The position numbers and the translations under genes are program-made. The notes below the pieces were generated by a model, which made no database searches, was not told where the DNA came from, and was given only the letters and a program-made list of their open reading frames with translations. A stretch of 64,000 bases of DNA, taken from contig JAQFVV010006550.1 in the NCBI GenBank assembly GCA_028023455.1, positions 372,001-436,000 of the forward strand, written 5' to 3'. This document shows, in pieces, positions 1 through 10,499 of this stretch (positions are counted from its first letter, which is position 1; each line of letters opens with the position of its first letter). The stretch comes from Epiperipatus broadwayi. Taxonomy: Eukaryota > Onychophora > Udeonychophora > Euonychophora > Peripatidae.

Positions 1-568
1 AAAAAAGGGTGGTAAATAAAGCATTGTGTAACAGTAGTAAAGTGCATGGATGATTTAGTATTATTTTACTATACAAAATAAAAATTACATATAGCAAGTA
101 AAACAAAATAAACTTCATATTTGAAATCAAAACTTGACATATTACAAATGGAGAAGACATTGATGTATTTGATTGATTATTATTTTCCTTGTATGACTCC
201 CAACATAAATATTTAAAAGTAGTACAAGTAGCAAATAGGCCTTCATTGATGGTTGTCTGGTACTTAATTCATTCTTGTGGTATAAATCTTAAATTGTTTG
301 GAAAATATATCCAGTCTCAGGAGTTGTTGAACAGAATACAGTGCTTGTTTTGGAAAATTATCTTCCATTGCCAAACAAATCTTAGTGGCGACCTCTATTG
401 CTTAGTAACATTTTACCAACAATAAAGTTTGACACAAAAGTTATTTATTGATTATTTGAGAAGATTACATTTAATATAAAGTTATTGGGAAAAAATAAAA
501 TAATCAGAAAATTAGCAAAATGTTTTTTTAAGATCCACAACTAAAAGGATTTTATTTTTTTCACATGA
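1..568. other. AT-rich sequence, no feature recognised
   Basis: I see no gene, structured repeat or RNA here. A 78-codon open stretch at 189-425 has no recognisable motif and is the length expected by chance. Confidence 0.5.
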
Positions 569-754
569 ATTAGTCTTTTTTCTTATATATATCTGAGAGT
601 ATTTCCAGAGAGTTACACCAGAATCCTATGAGTGTCTTTTTCTTAGCTACATCTGATCACACTCAGTCTGCTAGACCAGAAGCATAGCGAGAGATCTGAT
701 TCTGGTGTACAACACTGAAAGTACACTCAGCAATGTGCAAGAAAAAAGACTAAT
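569..754. mobile_element. 186-bp foldback MITE-like element
   Basis: The ends are a perfect 16-bp inverted repeat (ATTAGTCTTTTTTCTT at 569-584 and its complement at 739-754). Similarity continues inward: about 65 bp on each side (569-632 and 690-754) still pair with scattered mismatches. There is no coding capacity. No clear target-site duplication was found. The superfamily is unknown. Confidence 0.6.
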
Positions 755-1150
755 TATTATGAAGAAAGTAGTGAAACCTTTTCAATTGCAGACATTAAAA
801 ATACTTTGCTAATTTATTACCAATATAAACAAAAAAATAGTAATAATAATCAGAAAAGTTTATTTATTAGATTCACATAATGTATAAACTGCATCAAAAA
901 CTATGTATAAGACTAATTGAAAATATTGTAGTTAAGAAAATACTATTTGCTCAGCAATGTTGGTTGATTATCTGAGTTGGTTTTGAACTAGCTATGTAAA
1001 AGAAAAATCTGAATTTTAATTGAAATATTTCTATAAACGATTAATAAGTAAATTAAATATCAAAACACACATCACATGATTTTTTCTGCTCACTTCAACC
1101 TCTGTCATTATTTACTTTATTTACTCTGATATAAAGTTTAAGTAATCTTT

Positions 1151-1300
1151 ATATTGCTAGAAGAGATGATAATAGATGGAAAAATTGAAATCTTAAACTG
1201 GATTCCAAAAGATTTTAAAAGACCCAGAAAGAGACCACATGTGAGATGGATGGATGAATAAGAAAGTGTGCAGGGGTGGTGTGGAGAAGAAAAGCTGAAA
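1151..1300 (+). pseudogene. LINE-A 3'-end fragment
   Basis: The stretch matches the C-terminal end of the LINE copy at 26650-27336 (same DNA words for NRWTIEILNWIPRDCKRP and KRPHVRWMDE). It covers only about 150 bp and contains indels and stops. It is a short dead piece of a non-LTR retrotransposon, a family with several copies in this window. Confidence 0.7.
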
Positions 1301-1962
1301 TACTTCTCTAAATATAGATGGTATAAGTAAACTTATATGACATTTTGTTTGGTATTTACTATCCTTGCAAAGCTTTAAAAATGCTTATAGCATAAAGCTG
1401 AGATCACTAAGAAATAATTACTCCCCTAATGCTACATGAGTAAAACTTTAGCTTATATAAACTTTAATTATTAATCGGAGTAGTATAAAAAAGTAAAAGT
1501 GGCTGGAAATGTGTTGGAAAAATTTGATGTTTCTCTTGAATGAAGTCCAATAGTGAGAAATTAATTGAAGGCTTTGGATATTTTACTTCTCAACATACAT
1601 TTATTTATTCCAATAAACAGCTGTGGATTAAAGAAAAAAAATATTGCTCTTAATACAACTAGTTTGAGTTTTTAAAGGATTATTGTATTGTCAACTTGAA
1701 ATAATTTGTGATTTCAAACTTTAACCTAACCTGACTCTTGCAGATATTTCTTTTATTGATGAGAGTGTATAGAATGTGGAGAGATAATAGTACTTTAACA
1801 TTACCTATTTCACTGTTTTAGTGGATAGTGTATCCCATGGTTCAAATTTCTGGGATCGTTTGTAAAATAAAATTATATTTGTTATTTACTTATTGGTAGA
1901 AAATATACTATAGCAGTCTCTCACAAAGTCACTTTTAATCTTTATTTTTAATTCTATTTTTT

Positions 1963-2417
1963 TATTCATCATTATCATCAACCATATCAATCCACTGCAG
2001 GATGAAGGTCTCTACAAGTTCAATCCATCTTCTCCGATCTTTAACTTCTCCACCTCATCACCCCTGCACACTTTCTTATTTCATCCATCCATCTCACATG
2101 TGGTCTCTTTCTGGGTCTTTTACAATCTCTTGGAATCCAGTTTAAGATTTCAATTGTCCATCTATTATCATCTCTTCTAGCAATATGTCCAGCCCAACTC
2201 CACTTCAATCTTTTAATTTTTTCAATGAGGTCAGTAACACCTGTTTGTTCTTTTACCCATACATTGCATTTTTGATCTCTTCTAGTTATTCCCACCATGC
2301 ATCTTTCCATATTTCTTTGACTAATCTGAAGTCTCTGTATTGCTCTTCTATTAAGTGTCCAAGTCTCAGATCCATAAGTAACTGGTAAAACACATTTGTT
2401 AAAAACCTTCCTTTTTA
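1963..2417 (-). pseudogene. LINE-A non-LTR retrotransposon C-terminal fragment
   Basis: On the minus strand an open frame runs from about 2403 to 2041. It begins with the VTYGSETWT motif that follows the reverse-transcriptase domain in RTE-like and related endonuclease/RT proteins. It continues through MERCMVGITRRD, IKRLKWSWAGHIARR and PRKRPHVRWMDEIRKC, the conserved tail of this protein group. The polymerase palm is absent, so this is a 5'-truncated copy. The frame breaks after GVM compared with the copy at 26650-27336. Its 3' end lies in a short GAT/ATG repeat, as in the other LINE-A copies. The element would have encoded a protein that copies its own RNA into the genome; this fragment cannot. 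Confidence 0.85.
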
Positions 2418-3119
2418 TTATATAAAACTATTTTCTAGACTAAACAGTTTAAATCCTAATTTTTAATTCAATATTTGGGAAAACAATGATTAGTATATAA
2501 TTAATTTAGAATAATATTGCATAAGATCTACATTTTTCCTGAACTAGTGGCATTAATTCATTTTATATTATTTAGCCATAGAGCCATCTATGAAAGCAGA
2601 AACAATCATATCTATTCTTTCCTTTTTTACTTATATTCTATTCATGAATATTGAATTGGAATTCAGGTGTAGGTTCCATACCACCTAAAAAATATCCAAG
2701 TTATGAATAGGAAAATGGTCTTTAGATATGAAACTTAGCAATAAATAATCCAAGTAAATTTAAATCAGCAGTTGCTAAAAATGGTATAACATTCATTATT
2801 AGGAAGTGGTCATGGAAAATGCCACAATTCTTATGATGGTGAATGTGGAATGTTGAGCATTGATCATCATTAAATAAATCAACACCATAATGGGTGCTGG
2901 GTCAGCAACAATATTCTTCCAAGTTAAAACCACTAAACATCTCATTCCTTCCAAGTTGGAAGATGACTATAGGTGAAAACAGTGAGGAGGAAAATGGTAG
3001 ACAGATAATCATTTTGTGAGAAAGGGTTAATACATTAAGTCTGGTATAATATTTATTGCTGGGCAAAGAAGGCAACAAGAAACCACTTTGCCTTATAATT
3101 CCCTTGTTTTTTTTTTATT
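2418..3119. other. AT-rich sequence, no feature recognised
   Basis: I see no gene or clear repeat structure between the LINE fragments on either side. Confidence 0.4.
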
Positions 3120-3362
3120 ATGAGTAAGTTTTACAAGAAGAAAGGCCAGAAAGAATTGACTTTTCTGCATGATATAAAAAATGGGAACAGATATGTGGAA
3201 TCGAAGATTTGGGCAAAGAAAATAATGGACTGGAAAAAATGGATGAACCTGATATGTGGCTGCTTTCTGGATTTGTTTACAGTAAAGAATACTATTGATG
3301 ATGATTCTGTTCATATTCATTTCATTGTTCACCTTACTAGACTACTAAAATTAACAGGTTGA
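3120..3362 (+). pseudogene. possible LINE C-terminal tail
   Basis: An 80-codon open frame contains KKKGQKELTFLHDIKNGNRY followed by a tryptophan-containing stretch (MDWKKW). This resembles the basic tail of many non-LTR retrotransposon proteins: basic run, L/M-x-D-I, then a tryptophan about 25 residues later. The resemblance is short. No upstream RT motif is visible and the second half (residues 45-80) has no match I know. A chance open frame is possible. Confidence 0.3.
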
Positions 3363-3794
3363 TTCTTTTAATGCTCAGGTATTGATGAAAATGAGTGTGA
3401 AAAATGTCAGAATTGAATCAATCTGAGAATCTTACATTCCAGGCACTAAATCCTACTGGATAATAAACTACTAGCATTCATTGTTTGAGTATACTTGTAA
3501 AAATATTTGAATCTTTTACTATAAATCCGCTATTCCAGTTCATATATTTATATTATTCTGCTAATTTTCTAAATATTTAATAAAATTCCTTTAGTCCAAA
3601 ACTCACTTCTTAATTAACACACTTTTTTTCTTATATATCTAATTTTGTTCTAATTACACATGCTAGTTTAGGCAGTGGTGGAACAAAGTCTTAAAGGTTC
3701 CTGCATCAAAATCATTTCTAGTGCTTAATGAAGCCTCACAAGTAAAAAAAAAAACTGATCAGTGAGCTTTTCTGCATGGCGCAGTTTAGCATAA

Positions 3795-4120
3795 CAAAAG
3801 AATAGCAAGTTTTTCCAAACAGTAGTGCCAGCTAGTGCAAGCTATAATAATCAATACATACTAGAGGTGAGCATTTAATCCATATCTAGTGTCTACTCAT
3901 CCAAAATCCCAACACTAGTTTCTAGCTTAAGCTTGCATCAGTGATGAGCCTTGGGTCTGAGAGCAATGTACATATAACACAAAGTTGGGTTCTAGAATGG
4001 TGTATTAGAATACTAAATGCACTAGTATGTGGACAAAGTAGATACTGTTTAAATAGCCTGCATAAGCGTAAAAAAAGATCATGTGATGTTTTGTTTGACA
4101 CAATGATAGAGCCAGATCCA
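3795..4120 (-). mobile_element. Family C hammerhead repeat, degenerate copy
   Basis: The + strand shows family C words in order: CAGTAGTGCCA, AATCAAT, CTACTCATCCA, CTAGTTTCTAGC, CATCAGTGATGAG and GAGAGCA. The minus-strand ribozyme remnant (about 3907-3949) has CTGATGC instead of CTGATGA and the cleavage nucleotide changed to G, so it should be dead. Near 4080-4100 the words reverse orientation (ATCATGTGATGTT), as in other composite C copies. Confidence 0.6.
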
Positions 4121-4232
4121 ATAGAGAAATGTTCCTAAATTGAAGCCCAAATCGGTTAATTCTAGTGTTATCTTGCACATTTTTTCCAGAGCAACAAAAC
4201 TACATTATTCCAAGTTACGCATTTGACTTACT

Positions 4233-4366
4233 AATGGCAAATTCAAATTAATACGGAAGTACTGAAACCCCTAGCGAGTTATATGTAAACTAAATGTCAG
4301 CGATCGTTAATTTACAGTAAGTTTTAGCTATCTTGGGGTTTTCAGTATTTCCGCATTAATTTCATT
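4233..4366. mobile_element. MITE M, foldback element
   Basis: Inverted arms read AATTAATACGGAAGTACTGA at the left and the complement of AATTAATGCGGAAATACTGA at the right, followed on both sides by a CCCC-containing stretch. A partial second copy lies at 27885-27975. There is no coding capacity. Confidence 0.6.
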
Positions 4367-4739
4367 TAAGTTATCATTAAAACAAAGTTATCATCAAAAC
4401 AATTTCATTATATTCGACCTATCAAAACTTTTTTATATTTAGTCACAAAATAGTAAACTAGACTGATTGTTATCATCTGAAAATATATTCCTATGACCTT
4501 CAAATCCGTTTGTAAATAAAATATTCAAGATAGTGATGGATTTTGACACTTGATTTAAATTGCTGTGCGTCTTGGAAAAAAATGTATTAAATTTCTCACA
4601 ATTGTCTTCCTTGCCTTGAATTTACGTAAATTATTTACGAGATCATTGATTAAACTACATTTATTCTCTTAAAAACTAACAATTAAGAAATAAATTAGAA
4701 TGTAAACACTGTTCAAGATATTCTGTTGTTTTTTTAAAT

Positions 4740-4776
4740 AGATGTTAGAATTTTTTTTTTTAAAAAAAAAAAAAAA
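4740..4776. repeat. poly-T / poly-A run
   Basis: Adjacent T and A homopolymer runs form a short simple repeat that could fold into a hairpin. Confidence 0.6.
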
Positions 4777-5268
4777 CATCTCATTTTATATGGAAATCAT
4801 TTAAAAATAAATAAATTGAAAACGTAAAATAAATAAAACATCCTAAAACTAAATTACTCACAAAATAGGGAGACATGTTTAACATATTATAATTATTTAG
4901 AAAAAGCTCGCCAATTAAATATTTATGAAACAGAAATAAATTAATGTAAAAAATAGAATATATAAACAAAAAATAAAAGATAAATAGTCTTTAATAGATG
5001 TAGTCAATAAGTATGCAAATGTACAAAATTGGAATTTCAATTCATTTATGCCTAAAACTATTAACTTTAGCAAACGTTCATAAATGGTAAGGGAATTTTG
5101 CAATGGCAAGAACAAATAAAAGAAAAATAAAAGTTAGAATTTCTATGCATGAAATGCATAAAAGTAATGACGAAAATATGGTTACATAGCATATGCTGGT
5201 GAAAAATGACCGGTTCTGTCTCCAAGTGATACTGCACAATCTCTGAATAGTGGATTGCTTTTTATGAC

Positions 5269-5451
5269 CTAAAAAGTGATAATAGGTTTCTTACTTTCAT
5301 CAATCATCTTCAATACCCTGACATCACCATGAAATATTGCATATGAATTGAAAGGGTTTTTGCAACTTATGTATTCACTGCCAAATGCATCTTGAATCAT
5401 TTCAAATGTTTCAGTAGTAGTTTTTCTTCCATTATCTGTTATGATATACAA
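5269..5451 (-). pseudogene. mariner-like transposase N-terminal fragment
   Basis: The minus-strand frame contains KTTTETFEMIQDAFGSEYIS followed at the usual distance by a degraded form of the 'FEWHKRFK' and 'DDERSGRP' parts (read here as FNSYAIFHGDVR, MIDESKKPI). This matches the first helix-turn-helix of Tc1/mariner transposases of the mariner branch, which binds the terminal inverted repeats. Only about 60 of roughly 345 residues remain. The catalytic region is not visible nearby and no inverted repeats were found. This is a dead fragment. The call rests mainly on the TETFEMI-x3-AFG motif. Confidence 0.55.
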
Positions 5452-5544
5452 AACACACTTTTACATTTTATATCAAAACTCATGACCAAATATGATATCA
5501 CTTTAAATTTTTTATGATCAATAACTAACTTGTTACTACATGAA

Positions 5545-6350
5545 ACATGCATTCATTAAGAGGTAGTATTTCAGATAGCTTAGAGAAAGAACCAATCACC
5601 AATCACTTTTTAAGTGCAACACACTATACCATCAGCAATAGTATTATCCCATGGACAGTTTCACAGAGTAGTCACATGATCATTTCAACAGTTTTTTCCA
5701 TTCTGTTATCTTTATTGCCCAACTCCTCAATTCCATCTATTATATCATCCAACAATGACAGTCTTATCCAATCTTTCTTCTTGCTTCCACTCACCATCTC
5801 ATCCAAAACATCTTTCATTAAACTATACTTTCTTCATAATGTATGTACAATCCAGTTTTTCTATTTCTAATTTACTCAATTAATCTTCTTTCTTCAATTA
5901 TTCTTTTCAAAACATCTTCATTTGTTATTTTATTCATCCAATTGATTTTTTCCCAATTTTTCTCCATGGTCACATTTCAAAGGATTCCTAATTTTATTAC
6001 TCATTGTCACATTTCACAACAATATTCCACTCCACACATAACATTTAATTAATTTTTTCCTTAATTCTCTCTTCAAAGGTCCACAGAATATTTTCTTTCT
6101 TTTAACAAATGCCTCCTTTGCCAATACTATTTTTCTTTTAACTTCATCTTCATTTCTTCCACTCTCACTCAACCAATTTTCCAAATATCTTGAATACTTT
6201 TATCTGCTGGACTATGTTACCATGAATTTTAATTTGAAGTCTTTTTGCAATGCTTCCTATCCACAAACACTTAGTTTTCTCAACATCATTCCATATTCCA
6301 TACATCCTTCTTCCAATTTACTCAACATATTCTGAAGATATTATTCACCT
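5545..6350 (-). pseudogene. non-LTR retrotransposon (LINE type 2) C-terminal region
   Basis: Minus-strand translation gives, in order, KRKIVLAKEAFVKRKK, LKRELRKKLIKCYVWSGILL (about 6000-6140), then KNWIVHTLWR (about 5840) and SLLDDIIDGIEELGN (about 5720). These match the post-RT region of endonuclease/reverse-transcriptase proteins: 'I..AK.AF', 'KKRLVK..VWSVLLYG', 'WIGH.LR' and 'LDDI'. Several frameshifts and stops interrupt it. It resembles the long LINE at 20690-22230 more than the LINE-A copies. The polymerase palm is missing, as expected for a 5'-truncated copy. Confidence 0.7.
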
Positions 6351-6589
6351 CAGCTGTAAGTTCCATATCATGTGTATATGATCCATTATTATATGTTGCA
6401 TGGAAAAATGATTTAATAGTATGAGAGTCACATGATAACTAAATTCTATACTTGTCTATGTGATTAAAGACAGAAGATAAAAGAAAATGAGAGGATAAAA
6501 AATAGTAACTAAAACAAAGCACTGTATCGATTTAAATAATCTCTTAAAATATATCACTTTTAAAATAAATGTTTACACTGTTAACCCTT

Positions 6590-6765
6590 CTTATTCTATA
6601 TATAGAGCTTGCAAATGAGCTCTTAACCAGCTGTGCAGAATATTCCCAACCCTAGACCAGTTTCTGCTATTGGCTTCCTCAGTATTAACATTTCTAATAC
6701 AAGCTTGTTAAATTAGGTCATGTGACATATGACTTGATTTCTTTGTAATCTTCTTATTCTATAGA
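6590..6765 (-). mobile_element. Family D hammerhead repeat, partial copy
   Basis: The family D words GAGCTCTTAACCAG, CCAACCCTAGACCAGTTTC and TTAGGTCATGTGACAT are present. The copy resembles 46921-47040. A deletion has joined the ribozyme core directly to the distal end, so the 5' strand of stem I is gone. Confidence 0.7.
6649..6682 (-). ncRNA. Family D hammerhead core, stem I lost
   Basis: The minus strand reads CTGAGGA, an 11-nt stem-loop II (AGCCAATAGCA), GAA, stem III ACTGGT (pairs with itself with one G-T), then C, the cleavage nucleotide. All invariant core bases are present. The sequence before CTGAGGA no longer pairs with the sequence after the C, so the ribozyme should be inactive. 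Confidence 0.5.
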
Positions 6766-6794
6766 TATACAAATGATTTCAGAATTTAAATTGT

Positions 6795-7060
6795 CTTATA
6801 TATAGGGTATATGAGCACAGACTATCACATGACCCACCATTCTCCACACTATCTCATAACACAGATACACTTGAACACATATGTTGAAAAGATAAATAAT
6901 CACCAATATACATATTTCATGCTAAACCAGCAATCATCAGTTGGTCCAGATTACCATCTCTACACATATATGCTATAAGTGCTCAGATATATATTAAGAT
7001 AGCCAAACCTTATATTTTAATGGACAGGGCATTGAAAGATATTACTTTCAATCTATTGAT
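6795..7060 (-). mobile_element. Family B hammerhead repeat, single minus-strand copy
   Basis: The stretch follows the family B order on the + strand: ATATAGGGTAT, CACAGACTATCACATG, GTTGAAAAGATAAATAATC, the ribozyme block, CAGTTGGTCCAGATTA, then AATGGACAGGGCATTGA. It has no inverted partner arm. Confidence 0.75.
6897..6953 (-). ncRNA. Type I hammerhead ribozyme, family B
   Basis: The minus strand reads TAATC, a TGGA bulge, CCAA, then CTGATGA, a 15-nt stem-loop II (TTGCTGGTTTAGCAT; four inner pairs, outer pair T-T mismatched), GAA, an 8-nt AT stem III, A (cleavage nucleotide), TTGG, T, GATTA. Stem I is therefore CCAA/TTGG plus TAATC/GATTA around a bulge. The outer helix differs from the ATGATC/GATCAT of other copies by compensating changes. 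The core is complete. The mismatch next to the core may weaken it. Confidence 0.7.
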
Positions 7061-7393
7061 CTCCCTCACGTGAGACAGGCTAGGAGCTCATGATTTACCT
7101 ATAGAAAGGGTTAAAATGTTCATATGTGCCCATAATAAATGAATTGGAAGCTCAAAGGAATAAAACTAATGACTATTACATTTCGTAATAATCTATTATA
7201 AATAATTATAGTTTCTCGACATAAGTAGGACTAATAACAAAATGAGTCCCGGGCCAAAAACCAATTAAAATAGTCTGTAATATCCAGACTGCTCTCTATA
7301 ACAAAAAGAAATGTGAGATTACAAATAACTTTATACTACCTTACTTACTAAGACTTAAATGGTACATACAGTATAGGTTTAAAGTAGCACTAA

Positions 7394-7396
<3 letters not shown>

Positions 7397-7444
<48 letters not shown>
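7397..7444. repeat. (AT)n microsatellite
   Basis: About 48 bp of alternating A and T, directly readable. Confidence 0.95.
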
Positions 7445-7446
<2 letters not shown>

Positions 7447-8345
7447 AATGCACAGAAAACAAATTACATAAGATAAAACTTGAAACACATTTATATTTAA
7501 AAAAAAGAAAACAAATTAAATTGCAGAACATAAGATACCTTAATGATTTATTTAAATGCTAGTGTACTAGAGTTCTTGAGTATGGTCCGTTGATCTGGAT
7601 TCACTGAGGCTTGGGTGAGTCAGTTAGAGTTCTCTTTGCAGTTGGTTCTTATGGCATTATAGACAGTTAATGGTGTCACAGGAAGCACAAATCTGTCCTG
7701 GCAAAAAGCTTAGCACATCATGGTAGAAGAAAATCTCCCTGCAGTAGGTTTAATGTTTATTCTAGGTAGAATAATTACGGATCAGCTTTCTTTCAGAATA
7801 TGCAGGAATCGTTCTCTCCAAGTATTTTTGACAGGAATAGTTTAATAGTTGTGTAAGATTTTCTCAGAGTTGGTGGACATATCTCCAGAGTTTGTATAAC
7901 AATCTCTCATATTTTGTGGAAGTATCACTCAGAGTTGGTGGAAGTATCTCAGAGTTAGTGAAAGATAATACAATGGCCTGATTAAGCCTTTTATAGCTGA
8001 TTCATATCTCATATCTGAACCAATTACACAACTTTTTTTTTACATTAAAATTTATAGTTATCTAATTAACGAAAATAAATTGCCCTTTCCAGATCTAGGA
8101 ATTAACTAATGAAAAATTCTTTTCTTTTTGTTTTCTTTCTTTTTAATTATGCTTATCAATCTAAATCCCAAATCTGAAAAGCAATTTATTTATACAATTT
8201 ATTTTTACATAAGTATAAAAAAAAGAAACAAATCTTAACCTCTTTTTTTTTTTTAAAAGCAAAAACCAAATATAGCTGTGGTATTAAAATCTAATTCCCA
8301 CGTACATACATATATATTTGTACAAGCATAAATAAATAAATAAAA
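7445..8345. other. Intergenic sequence with a few short imperfect repeats
   Basis: No gene was recognised. Near 7860-7960 the words CAGAGTTGGTGG, CAGAGTTTG, CAGAGTTGGTGG and CAGAGTTAGTG recur about every 30 bp with TATCTC or TATCAC, a small degenerate tandem array. The stretch 7560-7990 is less AT-rich than its surroundings and could be an old LTR or transposon piece, but I found no terminal motifs. Confidence 0.4.
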
Positions 8346-8447
8346 ACTTTTACTCAAGTGTTTTTTTAAGTGTCATAGCAACTGCTTGCAAGTGCAAGGC
8401 AGTCGCGCTGACCTCTAGATCACCAATGCAAGACCACTTTTACTCAA
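8346..8447 (-). mobile_element. tRNA-derived SINE, B-box deleted, with 12-bp target-site duplication
   Basis: The direct repeat ACTTTTACTCAA occurs at 8346-8357 and 8436-8447 and brackets a 78-bp insert. On the minus strand the insert keeps an A-box-like region (TTGGTGATCTAGAGGTCAGC), the anticodon-arm side and the TGCTATGACAC end found in the other SINE copies. The segment carrying the B box is missing. Duplications of this kind are made by LINE-type endonuclease and reverse transcriptase. Confidence 0.75.
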
Positions 8448-9142
8448 CTTTTATAAGGAAAATCGAACATTTATAAATTTATTTTTAGCCCTGTAACACT
8501 TCAACTTTGTAATGGTGTTTTTAAGCATTTATTACAATATATAAAGTGCAATTTCTTATTAATTTTTAAGCATCCATAGGATCCTCAGTTTTTGTTTGTT
8601 CTAGTCTGTGTGAATATTTCTAAGGATATATTGTAATGTTTATTTTCTTTAAAAACATTCATATAATGTTTTTTTGGCTATGGAAAACAAAGACTTAAAG
8701 AGAAATTTTCACTAAAGCAAAAAGTTGTGAAATAGATAATTTGTTTACATTGCTATTAATAATTATAAAAGAGCAGATTTTTTTAGATTTAATAAATTAA
8801 TAATAAATGCAAAGAATTAACCTTTATGTTAATTAAAAAAATGTAGAAAATATCAAATGCAAATATTTTATTTTAGTTTAATTTAAATTACTATTAATAA
8901 AAGAATTAATATCTCTTAGATTTAATAAATCCTTTATTAATAAGTATTCCATTCTTTTCTCTTTTCTAGAATGCTCTATTGATTTGCGTAAAGAAAATAC
9001 ACTACACACTTTCTTCTTTTCAAAATCTCGGGTTATTTTTTTTTTTTTTACATTATGTGCATTAAATTAATATCTCTACTATATTTTCAATGATTATTCC
9101 TTTTTTAAAAAAATTATCTTTACATCAATATTTATACTATTT

Positions 9143-9259
9143 ATACTTTCCATGTGTCATAGCATCGGCCGGGACGCGAACCCACAACCGTCTGCAACCA
9201 ACTACTTGCTTGCATAGCAGCTGCGATACCTCTCGGCTAACAACGCAAGACATACTTTT
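9143..9259 (-). mobile_element. tRNA-derived SINE
   Basis: The minus strand has an A-box-like TTAGCCGAGAGGTATCG, then about 50 nt later a B box GGGTTCGCGTCCCGG, then CGATGCTATGACACATG. The spacing and the extra arm resemble a tRNA of the Leu or Ser class. A likely 7-bp duplication (ATACTTT) lies at 9143-9149 and 9252-9258. It is a short SINE head with little body, and the best preserved of the four copies in its B-box region. Confidence 0.75.
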
Positions 9260-9392
9260 CTATTATTTTCTTTTGCATAGTGAAGTATAAATAATAATTA
9301 TACTGATATAAAAAAGAAGAAATTATCATTGAATATTCAAAATAAGAATCATAGATCATGTGACCCTATTCTCTTAAACTTGTAAGTTTTAA

Positions 9393-9664
9393 ACAATGAG
9401 GATTGCCAATTCCTCAACAAGCTTTGTGATAAATGCTTAGCCAGAAAAAGCATTTAAAATATCTCTGTCAGGAACCCTCCCCAAACCTCTGACCATGGTT
9501 TTGTGCTTTGGAATTCCTCAGAGAGGTGCCAGGGTAGGTTTGCCAAAGCATGAAACTATGGTCAGGGGTTGAGGGGGGTTCCTGATAGAGATATTTTAAA
9601 TGCTTTCTCTGGCTAAGCATTTATCACAAAGCTTGGTGAGGAATTGACAATCCTCTTTATCATT
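9393..9664. mobile_element. Family G foldback element with hammerhead-like motif
   Basis: Long inverted arms: AATGAGGATTGCCAATTCCTC on the left pairs with GAGGAATTGACAATCCTC on the right, continuing through AAGCTTTGTGATAAATGCTTAG and the CCTGA/TCAGG stretch to a centre near 9525. The left arm carries a near-complete hammerhead on the minus strand. The right arm keeps GAAACTATGGTC in plus orientation but has lost the CTGANGA part. Confidence 0.75.
9485..9527 (-). ncRNA. Hammerhead-like motif, family G, G12 lost
   Basis: The minus strand reads ACCTCT, CTGAGGA, a 12-nt stem II region, AAA (GAA expected), the self-complementary ACCATGGT as stem III, C, then AGAGGT. ACCTCT and AGAGGT pair over six bases as stem I. 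All elements are in hammerhead order. The G-to-A change at the catalytic G12 should abolish cleavage, and stem II is poorly formed. Confidence 0.55.
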
Positions 9665-10232
9665 GAATTTGTTGTAAAAGAAAATCAAAATGTATGAGAG
9701 ATAATGATGAAAGAAATCATAATATAATTTGCATAATGATAAAAAAAATACATACAGCTTTATCGCTCAGATGTTTATAAGAAGTTTAAGCATCTGATCC
9801 CATGTCGAAGCTTTACCAACTATACGAAACTGTAAAAGGCTGTGTAATGATAAAAAAAAAAAACAAGATTTATATAATAAACCACGATAAGAAAAAAAAA
9901 AATATGGAGTATTTTCGAACTGGGCATATTCCTGGGACCCCAGTGACTAGTGATTTAAAAAAATTCATGGTAGTATGGTATTATTCCTGCTATGATAAAT
10001 TACTCCAATGACATATTACCCTAAATATGTGATCTTTAAAAAACATCTCCAAGTGATGTGCAGCCAAACTTAATTGATAATATTTGTCTGCAGATACTAT
10101 GAAAGCATTCTTTTAAACATATCACAAACTTAGAATAATATGTCACCAGATGTAGTATGCCATAACATATGTAATTTGAAAAAAAATAATGGAAACATTA
10201 ATTATGGGGAAAAGGCAAAAAGACATTAAAAA

Positions 10233-10294
10233 ATTAAATAAACATATATTTATGAGTTGTGTATTAAATAAGCACATACTTATGAGTTGTGTAC
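10233..10294 (+). repeat. Short tandem duplication, about 30 bp x 2
   Basis: AAATAA-CATAT-TTATGAGTTGTGTA occurs twice in succession with a few substitutions. Confidence 0.7.
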
Positions 10295-10499
10295 TTATGG
10301 TAATAGCAATACATGTCACTGAAAATGCCCTTCTTTCTCTCTGGATATGGCTTTGTGCCATCATAAATCATGTGTACATTCTTAAAAAAAAAAAAAAACA
10401 GCAAACTAACTTTAAGTAAGGTAATATTTTAATAATTATTTTCAAAAGAAAAAGAAATATTTCTGCAAAAAAAAATTACTTAAATAAATTATGGGAGTC

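Noticed and set aside
569-754. Possible hammerhead in the MITE (CTGATCACACTCAG...)
   Set aside because: The core would need CTGANGA but reads CTGATCA, and no GAA plus stem III follows at a suitable distance.
5547-5870. 107-codon plus-strand open frame
   Set aside because: It is antisense to a recognisable minus-strand LINE C-terminal region.
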